64,000 nucleotides of DNA from Xanthomonas sacchari (GTDB lineage: Bacteria > Pseudomonadota > Gammaproteobacteria > Xanthomonadales > Xanthomonadaceae): contig NZ_CP100647.1 of the NCBI RefSeq assembly GCF_024266585.1, positions 4,073,001-4,137,000 of the forward strand, in the 5' to 3' direction. The notes beneath the pieces were generated by a model. That model saw only the letters and a list, made by a program, of their open reading frames with translations. It ran no database searches and was not told the origin of the DNA. The position numbers and the translations under genes were made by a program. Positions 50,687 to 59,128 of the stretch are shown piece after piece (within the stretch, counting starts at the first letter, position 1; each line of letters starts with the position of its first letter).

Positions 50687-51628
50687 TCAGGCGAAGGCGT
50701 CGGTGGCGCGCACCAGCGCGTCGACGTTCTCGGCCTCGAACGCGGAATGGCCCGACGCCGGCGTGATCTGCAGCGTCGCCTTCGGCCAGGCCTTGGCCAG
50801 GTCCCAGGCATTGGCCAGCGGGCAGACCACGTCGTAGCGGCCGTGCACGATCACCCCGGGGATGTCGGCGATGCGGTGCGCGTCGCGCAGCAACTGGTCC
50901 TCGACCTCGAAGAAGCCGCCGTTGACGAAGTAGTGGTTCTCGATGCGGGCGAAGGCCAGCGCGAAGTGCGGATCCTCGTGGCTGTCGACGAAATCGGTGT
51001 CCACGTGCAGGAAGCTGGTCGCGCCTTCCCACACGCTCCAGGCCTTGGCCGCGGCCAGGCGGGTGGCCTCGTCGTCGCTGGTCAGGCGCCGGTGGAACGC
51101 GGAGATCAGGTCGGCGCGCTCCACCGGCGGGATCGCCGCGATGTAGTGTTCCCATGCATCCGGGAACAGGCGGCTGGCACCTTCCTGGTAAAACCACTCC
51201 AGTTCCCAGCGGCGCAGCATGAAGATGCCGCGCAGCACCAGTTCGGTGACGCGCTCCGGGTGCGTCTGCGCGTAGGCCAGCGCCAGGGTCGAGCCCCAAC
51301 TGCCGCCGAACACCTGCCAGCGCTCGATGCCCAGGTGCGTGCGCAGCCGCTCGATGTCGGCGACCAGGTCCCAGGTGGTGTTGTCGACCAGGTCGGCATG
51401 CGGCGTGGAGCGGCCGGAACCGCGCTGATCGAACAGCACGATGCGGTACTTGGCCGGGTCGTGGAAGCGGCGCATCTTCGCGTTGCAGCCGCCGCCCGGG
51501 CCGCCATGCAGCAGCACCACCGGCTTGCCGTGCGGGTTGCCGCACTGTTCGTAGGACAGGGTATGCCGTGCGTCCACCGGCAACATGCCGCTGTCGAAGG
51601 GCTCGATCTCGGGATACAGCGTGCGCAT
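50687..51628 (-). CDS. pip: Proline iminopeptidase
   Basis: Alpha/beta hydrolase that removes N-terminal proline from peptides. The 313-residue product has VVLLHGGPGGGCNAKMRRFH, the nucleophile elbow GGSWGS (Ser110), and the C-terminal HGRYDVVCP (Asp) and ASGHSAFE (His). The numbering agrees with the crystallised X. citri/campestris enzyme. Ribosome site GGAGG precedes the ATG at 51628. The frame is open further upstream but this start is best. Confidence 0.96.
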   Translation of the reverse strand: MRTLYPEIEPFDSGMLPVDARHTLSYEQCGNPHGKPVVLLHGGPGGGCNAKMRRFHDPAKYRIVLFDQRGSGRSTPHADLVDNTTWDLVADIERLRTHLGIERWQVFGGSWGSTLALAYAQTHPERVTELVLRGIFMLRRWELEWFYQEGASRLFPDAWEHYIAAIPPVERADLISAFHRRLTSDDEATRLAAAKAWSVWEGATSFLHVDTDFVDSHEDPHFALAFARIENHYFVNGGFFEVEDQLLRDAHRIADIPGVIVHGRYDVVCPLANAWDLAKAWPKATLQITPASGHSAFEAENVDALVRATDAFA

Positions 51629-51749
51629 GGCGCCTCCTGCGGGGGAAACCGCGATTCTACCCATGCGCGCCACAACAGAGCGGCGCCGGCCAGCAACGCC
51701 GACCGCGAACGGACCGGGCACCACGCCGATCGGCCCAACGGAGTCGGGA

Positions 51750-54128
51750 TCAACCGAGGACCGGCGCGCCTCTGCCGCCAGGGGCTTCTTGCGACCGCTG
51801 CTGCGCCTCCATGGCCAAGTGCCGCTCGCGCTGCTGGTTGAACGCCTGCGTCTGCTGCACCGTCTCGTGCATCGGTGCGGCCGCCTGCGCCACGTCCGTG
51901 GCGGCGCGGAACCCCGGCGTGGTACCGGACACCCACAGCGTGTTGCCGGCCATCTGCACCCGGTCGATCTTGTCCGCGCCGGCGATGCCGGCCTGCTTGG
52001 CGCCGAGCATCGCCTGCGCGACGTGCGCATCGTCGATACGCGCAGGCACGTCCTTGCGGATGCGCGCGAACATGGCCTGATCCGACGCAGGCAGCGCACC
52101 CAGGTTCTGCATGCGCTCGGCGGCGTGTCCGGCCGATGGTGACGAATGGGCTCCGGAAGCAGGCGTCGTCGCCGCGCCATGCGGATGCGTCGCGGCAGGC
52201 GCCTGGGGGTGCGGCTGCGCGGGCGCAGGGGCCGGCGCGCTGCGCTGGAACCACTGCCCAGGATGGGTCAGCGTGTCGTAGGCCTGGCCCGCCGCGTGCT
52301 TGGCCGCATCGATCCCCTGCGCGGCGGTCTGTCTTGCGGTTTCGTACGCCTGCGTGCCGACCCGCGCGGCGCTGTCGGCTGCCTGCGAGACTGCTTGCCT
52401 GGACGCGTCGTAGGCCTGGCTGGCGGCATGTTCGGCCCGCCCCACGCCGTCGGCGACCGCGTGCTTCGCCGCGTCGTAGGTCCTGGTGGCCGCGCGCCCA
52501 GCTTGCTCCATGCCTTCGGTCACCGCGTGCCTGGTCGCGTTGTAGGTTTGCGTGGCGGCGCGCTCAACGTGCTCCGCGCCCTCGGTCACCGTGTGCTTCG
52601 CCGCGGCGTAGGTCTGGGCGGCGGCGTGCCCCACCTGCTCCGCGCCTTCCGTCACCACGTGCTTGGTCGCGGCGTAGGTTTGCGTCACCGCACGTTCGGC
52701 CCGATCGACCCCATCGGAAACCGCCTGCTTGCCGAGCTGATATGTCTGCGTGGCGGTTTGCGCCGCGACCCGCGCACCGTCGTAGGCATCGACGATGTGA
52801 TTGGCGACGTTGGCCACGCGCGCGTGCAAGCGAGGATCATGGATCCGCTGCACCACCGCTTCGGCCGCCGCGTGCGCGCCTCGCTCCACCGCGCCTTTGG
52901 CCGATTCCAGCCCGCCACCCAGCAAACGCGCCGCCGCGTCCGTGCCCTGGCCGTGCAGACGGGCGGCTTCGCCCACCACATGCCCGGCCAGCGGCCCGAC
53001 CGGGATGAAGGGTGCGGTAAAGCGTCCCCCCTCCCGCGCCACTAGTGCGATGCGCTCGTCCAGCGCCTGCACGTAGCGACCGCCGGCGCGCACGGCATCG
53101 GCGCCGTACTGCAAGCCGTCCGCGACCCCACGCACGGGCGCGCCACGCGCGATGTTGTCGCGAATGGTGGGATCGGCATTGAGAACGAGGTATTCGTCGA
53201 GTTGCCGTTGCAGATTCGGCGACAGCTGGCCCTGCCCATCGTTCCCGCGCATCTGCCGCAGCGACTCGGACAGTTCGGCGCGTGCGAGGTACACGTCGCG
53301 ACCGAATCGGTCGATGGCGTCCTTGTTCGCTGCGTAGCGTTGTGTAGCTTCCTGGAAGCGTTGGGGTTGCAGGATGTTGTCCGGACTGTCGCTGCTGAAG
53401 TGCTGCTGGCCGCCATGGTCGCTCAGCCGCATCGCGATCAGCGCGTTGGGCGGCGCCGACCCAGGCGGCGCATCCAGATAGCGGCCGGCCCGCAGGCTCT
53501 GGATGTCCTCTTCGCTGGCCAGCGACACCACCTGGCCGACATGCGGACTGGCCGCGCTCACCACGTCGCCCGCCATGCGGTAGTTGGTGAGCTGGAAACC
53601 GGACTGCGGCGGGCCATCGATCATGTCCGCCGCGCCGAAACCGTTGTAGGTGGCGCCGCGCAGGCCATATTTGGCGGCCTCGAGTTGCGCCAATGCACCA
53701 CCTAGGGAATGGCCGGCAGCGAATACCTGCGTCTTCGGGATACCCTGCGCAGCCGCTTTGGCGATCATCTGCGCGGTGAATGCATCGGCCGCGGACTTTT
53801 GCGCGTTGACGGTGTCTCGCACCATCTTTGCATCGACGGCGATGTCTTGCAGCGTGGTCAGCGCGTGGTCTGCTTTTTCTGCACCGTTTTTACCGGAAAA
53901 CAAACCAGGATCGGTACCGCGATACGCGACAATGACGTTATGAGGCGACGCAACGCTTTGATACGCAGTTGCGTGAAAGCCGGTAGCCGGATCGGCGGCA
54001 TAGCCAAAGATCTTGTAATCCTGGCCATTTAGAGAAACATACTTGTTACTGTCGCTCACATCACGTTGCGACCGATTGGCATACGAGTCATTACTCGCAT
54101 CAGCCAGCGCCTGATCAATGGCCTTCAT
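51750..54128 (-). CDS. Lipase-type effector with XVIPCD-like tail (X-T4SS effector candidate)
   Basis: A 792-residue protein. N-terminal Lipase_3-like domain (residues 1-250) with nucleophile motif GHSLGG (Ser141) and NVIVAYRGTD. A middle section has eight 22-residue repeats (52262-52767). The last about 120 residues read GALPASDQAMFARIRKDVPA...IAGADKIDRVQMAGNTLWVSG and end in a Gln-rich tail, which is how XVIPCD-type signals for the Xanthomonadales type IV secretion system look. No signal peptide. The start overlaps the upstream immunity-like gene (ATGA). Predicted antibacterial phospholipase; not tested. Confidence 0.88.
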   Translation of the reverse strand: MKAIDQALADASNDSYANRSQRDVSDSNKYVSLNGQDYKIFGYAADPATGFHATAYQSVASPHNVIVAYRGTDPGLFSGKNGAEKADHALTTLQDIAVDAKMVRDTVNAQKSAADAFTAQMIAKAAAQGIPKTQVFAAGHSLGGALAQLEAAKYGLRGATYNGFGAADMIDGPPQSGFQLTNYRMAGDVVSAASPHVGQVVSLASEEDIQSLRAGRYLDAPPGSAPPNALIAMRLSDHGGQQHFSSDSPDNILQPQRFQEATQRYAANKDAIDRFGRDVYLARAELSESLRQMRGNDGQGQLSPNLQRQLDEYLVLNADPTIRDNIARGAPVRGVADGLQYGADAVRAGGRYVQALDERIALVAREGGRFTAPFIPVGPLAGHVVGEAARLHGQGTDAAARLLGGGLESAKGAVERGAHAAAEAVVQRIHDPRLHARVANVANHIVDAYDGARVAAQTATQTYQLGKQAVSDGVDRAERAVTQTYAATKHVVTEGAEQVGHAAAQTYAAAKHTVTEGAEHVERAATQTYNATRHAVTEGMEQAGRAATRTYDAAKHAVADGVGRAEHAASQAYDASRQAVSQAADSAARVGTQAYETARQTAAQGIDAAKHAAGQAYDTLTHPGQWFQRSAPAPAPAQPHPQAPAATHPHGAATTPASGAHSSPSAGHAAERMQNLGALPASDQAMFARIRKDVPARIDDAHVAQAMLGAKQAGIAGADKIDRVQMAGNTLWVSGTTPGFRAATDVAQAAAPMHETVQQTQAFNQQRERHLAMEAQQRSQEAPGGRGAPVLG
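52262..52767 (-). repeat. Eight 66-bp tandem repeats in the effector gene
   Basis: The codons for TYxAxK/R...(22 residues) repeat with an exact 66-bp period: the TAC/TAT codon of each unit sits near 52276, 52342, 52408, 52474, 52540, 52606, 52672 and 52738. The peptide units (e.g. TYAATKHVVTEGAEQ) are amphipathic, LEA/apolipoprotein-like. Confidence 0.9.
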
Positions 54129-54982
54129 GACTTGACTTCCTTAACAGTGATCGTCACTGGGAAATAAGCATCAGGATCTTGAAGAACTTCGGGATCATCA
54201 GCATGGAACTCTAGCGCGCCATAGGGAACCAACGCAGGATCTCCGTAAGAGCTCTTTTTGAAGTAGCTTTTCCCGCCACCCTCGCGCAAGATTTTCTCCA
54301 ACAACCCTCCCCAACCGAACTTCACTCCCTTACCAATCGCGCTAACGCCCACGCTCGTCACGTCCCAGTGGCAAACCCCGAGATTGAAATAATCCTCATC
54401 CAGCAAGGCGTCGCGATAAAAATAGCCCTTCCATGTGTGGTCATCCACCTGCACCATGGGAATATCAAGTCCAGTGTTGGGCACGTGCTGCTCGCCAATA
54501 ACCGGAATCATCGGCACACACTTCTTATTGATGACGTCATACCCGATGTAAGCGCCCTTGAACGAATCCCAGAGTCCCGGCGCATGGGACGTCGCGATGA
54601 TCTCGTAGCGCTTGACCGGATGCGGATTCAGATGCCCGGCCGCACCATCGTTGCCGATATCGATGTCGTTCGAACAACCGGCGGCGGTCGCGGCTAGAGG
54701 CATGATGGCGGCAGCGGCCAGGTGGTGCAGTTTCATCGAATCGTCCTCAGGGGGATAGGCCGCGGATACCGCGGCGGTGGGGGCTGGTGGCAATGGCAAT
54801 ATCGGCTTGCGCCAGGGTTCTATCGGCAATCCGCCACGCGGCAGCGCGCCGAGTCTGGCGTAGACCGCCGCATTGATGCTGCCCAGGTCGCGCAGGAGTT
54901 GCGCATCGTGAAGCGGGTCGCGCGTCGCGCGCGCGCGTGGACGATAGGGATTGTCGCTGTACCTATCCTTTTCATCGCTCAT
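54125..54982 (-). CDS. Lipoprotein immunity-protein candidate (X-Tfi) for the lipase effector
   Basis: The frame from ATG 54982 encodes 285 residues; a second good start, ATG 54736 (203 residues), begins a classical lipoprotein signal with lipobox ATAAGC (MKLHHLAAAAIMPLAATAAG, then C). Both starts have Shine-Dalgarno sites (AAGGAGAGG and GAGGA). The mature part has KKCVPMIPVIGEQHVPNTGL and WKGYFYRDALLDEDYF. As a periplasm-facing lipoprotein coupled to the effector it is a likely immunity protein. The N-terminal 82 residues (MSDEKDRYSDNPYRPR...) lack a recognised domain, and whether they are translated in frame is open. Confidence 0.8.
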   Translation of the reverse strand: MSDEKDRYSDNPYRPRARATRDPLHDAQLLRDLGSINAAVYARLGALPRGGLPIEPWRKPILPLPPAPTAAVSAAYPPEDDSMKLHHLAAAAIMPLAATAAGCSNDIDIGNDGAAGHLNPHPVKRYEIIATSHAPGLWDSFKGAYIGYDVINKKCVPMIPVIGEQHVPNTGLDIPMVQVDDHTWKGYFYRDALLDEDYFNLGVCHWDVTSVGVSAIGKGVKFGWGGLLEKILREGGGKSYFKKSSYGDPALVPYGALEFHADDPEVLQDPDAYFPVTITVKEVKS

Positions 54983-55579
54983 CGCGCCACCTCTCCTTTT
55001 GTCAAGACTCCACGTATCGCTTGCGATATTACTCTCCGGAAACCATGCCGCCATTGTTCATCGCGCAAGCAGTGCCGGCGAGATCGCGACCGACGGCTGC
55101 GACCTGGTTTCTCCAGATGAATCGCAGGCAGCGCCTGATGGCGCCATAGTGGATTGGCACCGCGCATCGTCCCTGAATAATTGGCGTACAAGCCGCCGGC
55201 AAAGGCATCGCGATAGAAATGCCCATTCCAGGCGTGGTTCTCCACGCGAACCATCGGAACTTCAAGCCCGGCATTAGGCACATTCTGTTCGCCAATGAAC
55301 GGGATCATGGGCGCGCATTTCCTACCAGGCCTTTGCGGCACCCTGTGCCGGCCGCGACGGCGGCGGCAGCGAGAGAGCACAGGATCTTGGCACTGGATCT
55401 GCGCCGAGGTGTTGCGGCGGCGGCGCCCCATGAACCCTGCGGAGCCCCTCCATGCGTCTGCGGCACGGCAGGAGCGGGGAACACGCCAGGCGCATTCGAA
55501 CGGCGACTGAGGGTGAACAGTGCGGGTCATCCATGTCCGGCATCGTTTACCCGCCGACTATACGCCAGGCGCCGGCGGG
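54983..55579. other. Spacer between the immunity gene and prmC
   Basis: This 597-bp interval contains the decayed immunity-gene paralogue (separate entry) and no other supported gene. Confidence 0.6.
55140..55335 (-). pseudogene. Decayed paralogue of the immunity lipoprotein gene
   Basis: On the minus strand, reading GRKCAPMIPFIGEQNVPNAG then LEVPMVRVENHAWNGHFYRD parallels KKCVPMIPVIGEQHVPNTGL, DIPMVQVDDHTWKGYFYRD of the intact neighbour. There is no signal peptide, no lipobox, and no continuation of the homology after FYRDAF (about 55200); the frame then drifts. It looks like a broken duplicate. Confidence 0.7.
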
Positions 55580-56413
55580 TCAGTCCAGCGGCTGACGCCC
55601 CAGCGTGACCCGATCCCGCGCTTCCAGATCCTGGTGGGTCGCCACCTCCAGGAAGCCGCTCGCCTCCAGCAGCGCGCGCACCGCCGGGCCCTGGTCCCAG
55701 CCGTGTTCCAGCAGCAGCCAGCCACCGGGCAGCAGATGCGCCGGCGCATCGGCGGCGATCCGGCGCAGATCGTCCAGGCCATCGGGGCCGGACGCCAGCG
55801 CGCTGGCCGGTTCGTAGCACAGGTCGCCCTGCTGCAGGTGTGGGTCGCCATCGGCGATGTACGGCGGGTTGCTGGCGATCAGGTCGAAGCGCTGTCCGGC
55901 CAGCGGCAGCAGCCAGGTCCCCTGGACGAAAGCGACGTTGCGAAGGCCGTGCGCCTGCGCGTTGGCCTCGGCCACCGCCAGCGCCGCCGCACTGAGGTCG
56001 GTGGCCAGCACCTGCGCCTGCGGGCGCTCGCCGGCCAGGGCCAGGGCGATGGCGCCGCTGCCGGTACCGAGGTCGGCGACGCGCCGGCCCGGCGCCCCAT
56101 CCAGCCGCTCCAGCGCCAGTTCCACCAGCCGCTCGGTGTCCGCGCGCGGGATCAGCGTGGCCGGCCCGACCGCCAGATCCAGGGTCCAGAAGCCACGCCG
56201 GCCGGTCAGGTAGGCCACCGGCTCGCCCTGTGCACGCCGCGCCAGCAGCGCCTGGAACCCGCCCACTACGTCGTCGGGCAGCGACTCGCGGGCGTGCGCG
56301 AACAGCCAGGCGCGATCGCGTTGCAGGGCGTGCAGCAGCAGGGCCTCGGCATCGCCGCGCTCGACCTGGGTGCAGGCGGCGCGCAGCAGGGACTCGGGAG
56401 TGGGCGCATTCAT
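55580..56413 (-). CDS. prmC: Peptide chain release factor N5-glutamine methyltransferase
   Basis: Methylates the Gln of the GGQ motif of release factors, including RF1 encoded at 17582. The 277-residue product has an N-terminal helical domain, the SAM motif [16 protein letters not shown] and the NPPY motif ([17 protein letters not shown]). I chose the ATG at 56413; a GTG three codons upstream is also possible. It is divergent from ahpC. Confidence 0.96.
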   Translation of the reverse strand: MNAPTPESLLRAACTQVERGDAEALLLHALQRDRAWLFAHARESLPDDVVGGFQALLARRAQGEPVAYLTGRRGFWTLDLAVGPATLIPRADTERLVELALERLDGAPGRRVADLGTGSGAIALALAGERPQAQVLATDLSAAALAVAEANAQAHGLRNVAFVQGTWLLPLAGQRFDLIASNPPYIADGDPHLQQGDLCYEPASALASGPDGLDDLRRIAADAPAHLLPGGWLLLEHGWDQGPAVRALLEASGFLEVATHQDLEARDRVTLGRQPLD

Positions 56414-56537
56414 CGCTGTCACGATGACGCAGCGAGCGCGGAAAAGCCAACGTGGTAGAAGGGACCGACGCCCACGCGCCCGTGGGCGGCCGCCGCCATC
56501 GCGCGGCAGTGCAGCAAAGAGCCAGGCTTGGGAAGTG

Positions 56538-56603
56538 ATAGATGAAACCTATCTATTCAATTCCATCAATCGATTTGAGGCATCTATTGGCACCCCCTAT
56601 CAT
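56538..56603 (+). promoter_or_regulatory. OxyR-type operator and sigma-70 promoter of ahpC
   Basis: ATAG-N7-CTAT-N7-ATTC-N7-CGAT (56538-56574) fits the OxyR pattern of four tetranucleotides at 11-bp steps; the first two are perfect, the others diverge. Directly after it is TTGAGG (-35, 56575-56580), 17 bp, then TATCAT (-10, 56598-56603). This places OxyR upstream of and touching the -35, as for class I activation. ahpC is a classical OxyR target in Xanthomonas. Confidence 0.8.
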
Positions 56604-56651
56604 GAGCCTCGTTCCATCCCCCGCCCCCTATTGCAACCACGAGGAAACTCC

Positions 56652-57218
56652 ATGTCGTCTTTGATCAACACCCAGGTTCAGCCGTTCAAGGCCAATGCCT
56701 ACCGCAACGGCGAATTCATCGAAGTCACCGACGCGGACCTGAAGGGCAAGTGGTCGGTGCTGATCTTCATGCCGGCCGCCTTCACCTTCAACTGCCCCAC
56801 CGAAGTGGAAGACGCCGCCGAGCACTACGCCGAGTTCCAGAAGATCGGCGCCGAGGTCTACATCGTCACCACCGACACCCATTTCTCGCACAAGGTGTGG
56901 CACGAGACCTCGCCGGCGGTGGGCAAGGCCCAGTTCCCGCTGGTCGGCGACCCGACCCACCAGCTGACCCGCGCCTTCGGCGTGCACATCGAGGAAGAAG
57001 GGCTGGCCCTGCGCGGCACCTTCGTGATCAACCCGGAAGGCGTGATCAAGACCCTCGAGATCCACGACAACGCCATCGCCCGCGACGTCACCGAGACCCT
57101 GCGCAAGCTCAAGGCCGCGCAGTTCGTCGCCTCGCATCCGGGCGAGGTGTGCCCGGCCAAGTGGAAGGAGGGCGAGAAGACCCTGAAGCCGTCGCTGGAC
57201 CTGGTCGGCAAGATCTAA
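56652..57218 (+). CDS. ahpC: Alkyl hydroperoxide reductase subunit C (peroxiredoxin)
   Basis: Two-Cys peroxiredoxin that reduces organic peroxides and hydrogen peroxide, recycled by AhpF. The 188-residue product begins MSSLINTQVQPFKANAYRNG and has the peroxidatic Cys48 in FTFNCPTE, WHETSPAVGKAQFPLVGDPT, and the resolving Cys in HPGEVCPAKW. Ribosome site GAGGAAAC. The order ahpC-ahpF-oxyR is the known Xanthomonas arrangement. Confidence 0.98.
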   Translation: MSSLINTQVQPFKANAYRNGEFIEVTDADLKGKWSVLIFMPAAFTFNCPTEVEDAAEHYAEFQKIGAEVYIVTTDTHFSHKVWHETSPAVGKAQFPLVGDPTHQLTRAFGVHIEEEGLALRGTFVINPEGVIKTLEIHDNAIARDVTETLRKLKAAQFVASHPGEVCPAKWKEGEKTLKPSLDLVGKI

Positions 57219-57261
57219 GCCGCGCCTCGCTCCCATCTCCGCCTTGCGGCGGGGGTGGGGG

Positions 57262-57304
57262 TGAACCGCAGCCGGCATCGCGCGCCGGCGCCGGCTGCGG
57301 TTCA
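57262..57304. repeat. 15-bp inverted repeat between ahpC and ahpF
   Basis: TGAACCGCAGCCGGC (57262-57276) and its exact complement GCCGGCTGCGGTTCA (57290-57304), with a 13-nt loop. In RNA it makes a very stable hairpin 43 bp after the ahpC stop. No T-run follows, so it may act as a processing or attenuation point that gives more AhpC than AhpF; this is inference. Confidence 0.8.
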
Positions 57305-57381
57305 TCCCTCCTCCCTTGTTCGCGGCGCACTGCCCTGGCAGTTCGCCTCCCCCTCGCTTTGCCCAACGTCAGGAGTCCGCC

Positions 57382-58974
57382 ATGTTGGATGCCGATCTGA
57401 AAACCCAGTTGAAGGCCTACCTGGAGCGGGTCGTCCGGCCCATCCACATCACCGCGTCGGTGGACGATGGCGCCAAGTCGCGCGAGATGCTCGACCTGCT
57501 CGAGGACCTGGTGCTGCTGTCGGACCAGATCACCCTGGACGTGCACCGCGACAGCGGCGAGCGCGCGCCCTCGTTCGCGCTGAACAGCCCCGGCCACGAC
57601 ATCCACCTGCGCTTCGCCGGCCTGCCGATGGGCCACGAGTTCACCTCGCTGGTGCTGGCGCTGCTGCAGGTCGGCGGGCACCCGTCCAAGGCCACCGCCG
57701 AGCTGATCGAGCAGGTGCGCAACCTGCCGGGCGAGTACCGTTTCGAAACCTATTTCTCGCTGTCCTGCCAGAACTGCCCGGACGTGGTGCAGGCGCTGAA
57801 CCTGGCCGCGGTGCTGAACCCGAACATCCAGCACGTGGCGATCGACGGCGCGCTGTTCCCGGACGAGGTCGAGGCGCGGCAGATCATGTCGGTGCCCACC
57901 GTCTACCTCAACGGCGAGGTGTTCGATCAGGGCCGCATGACCCTGGAGCAGATCGTGGCCAAGCTCGACACCGGCGCGGCCAAGCGCGACGCGGCGGCGA
58001 TCGCGGCCAAGGCGCCGTTCGACGTGCTGGTGGTCGGCGGCGGCCCGGCCGGCGCGGCGGCGGCGATCTACGCCGCGCGCAAGGGCATCCGCACCGGCGT
58101 GGCGGCCGAGCGCTTCGGCGGCCAGGTGCTGGACACCATGGCGATCGAGAACTTCATCTCCGTGCAGGAAACCGAAGGCCCGAAGATGGCCGCGGCGCTG
58201 GAGCAGCACGTGCGCCAGTACGACGTGGACATCATGAACCTGCAGCGCGCCGAACAGCTGCTGCCGGCCGGGGCCGACGGGCTGGTCGAGGTCAGGCTGG
58301 CCAACGGCGCCTCGCTGAAGAGCCGGACCGTGATCCTGTCCACCGGCGCGCGCTGGCGGCAGATGAACGTGCCCGGCGAGGAGCAGTACCGCAACAAGGG
58401 CGTGGCCTACTGCCCGCACTGCGACGGCCCGCTGTTCAAGGGCAAGCGCGTGGCGGTGATCGGCGGCGGCAACTCCGGCGTGGAAGCGGCGATCGACCTG
58501 GCCGGCATCGTCAGCCACGTCACCCTGGTCGAGTTCGACAGCAAGCTGCGCGCCGACGACGTGCTGCAGCGCAAGCTGCGCAGCCTGCGCAACGTCGACA
58601 TCCTGGTCAATGCGCAGAGCACCGAGGTGCTGGGCGACGGCCAGAAGGTCACCGGCCTGGTGTACAAGGACCGGGTCGGCGGCGACGTGCATCGCCTGAG
58701 CCTGGAAGGCATCTTCGTGCAGATCGGGCTGCTGCCGAACACCGAGTGGCTGCAGGGCGCGGTGGCGCTGTCGCCGCGCGGCGAGATCGTGGTCGACGAC
58801 CGCGGCCAGACCTCGCTGCCGGGCGTGTTCGCCGCCGGCGACGCGACCACGGTGCCGTACAAGCAGATCATCATCGCCATGGGCGAAGGCTCCAAGGCGG
58901 CGCTGAGCGCGTTCGACCACCTGATCCGCCACAGCGCGCCGGTCGCCAGCGGCAGCGTCGCCGAAGCGGCCTGA
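57382..58974 (+). CDS. ahpF: Alkyl hydroperoxide reductase subunit F
   Basis: NADH-dependent flavoprotein that reduces AhpC. The 530-residue product has the N-terminal tandem thioredoxin-like domain with CxxC at Cys129/132 (SCQNCPD), the FAD loop [19 protein letters not shown], the second CxxC ([13 protein letters not shown]), the NAD loop [18 protein letters not shown], and the end [18 protein letters not shown]. Ribosome site AGGAG. It lies 163 bp after ahpC. Confidence 0.98.
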   Translation: MLDADLKTQLKAYLERVVRPIHITASVDDGAKSREMLDLLEDLVLLSDQITLDVHRDSGERAPSFALNSPGHDIHLRFAGLPMGHEFTSLVLALLQVGGHPSKATAELIEQVRNLPGEYRFETYFSLSCQNCPDVVQALNLAAVLNPNIQHVAIDGALFPDEVEARQIMSVPTVYLNGEVFDQGRMTLEQIVAKLDTGAAKRDAAAIAAKAPFDVLVVGGGPAGAAAAIYAARKGIRTGVAAERFGGQVLDTMAIENFISVQETEGPKMAAALEQHVRQYDVDIMNLQRAEQLLPAGADGLVEVRLANGASLKSRTVILSTGARWRQMNVPGEEQYRNKGVAYCPHCDGPLFKGKRVAVIGGGNSGVEAAIDLAGIVSHVTLVEFDSKLRADDVLQRKLRSLRNVDILVNAQSTEVLGDGQKVTGLVYKDRVGGDVHRLSLEGIFVQIGLLPNTEWLQGAVALSPRGEIVVDDRGQTSLPGVFAAGDATTVPYKQIIIAMGEGSKAALSAFDHLIRHSAPVASGSVAEAA

Positions 58975-59128
58975 CCCGCGCCGCGTCCGGCGTGGCGACG
59001 CCGGCGCGGGACCAGGGCGTGCGGCCTCCACCGCGCACGCCCCATCTGTCTCGCCGCCACCTGCGTCACACGCTCTATGCTGTGACCCTGCGTCCCCTCT
59101 CCGCCGCTGCGTCCCGAGGAACCCGCCG

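Noticed and set aside
55527-56450. A second minus-strand frame (about 307 codons) over prmC.
   Set aside because: It is out of frame with prmC, whose NPPY and GTGSG motifs fix the real frame; the alternative has no domain.
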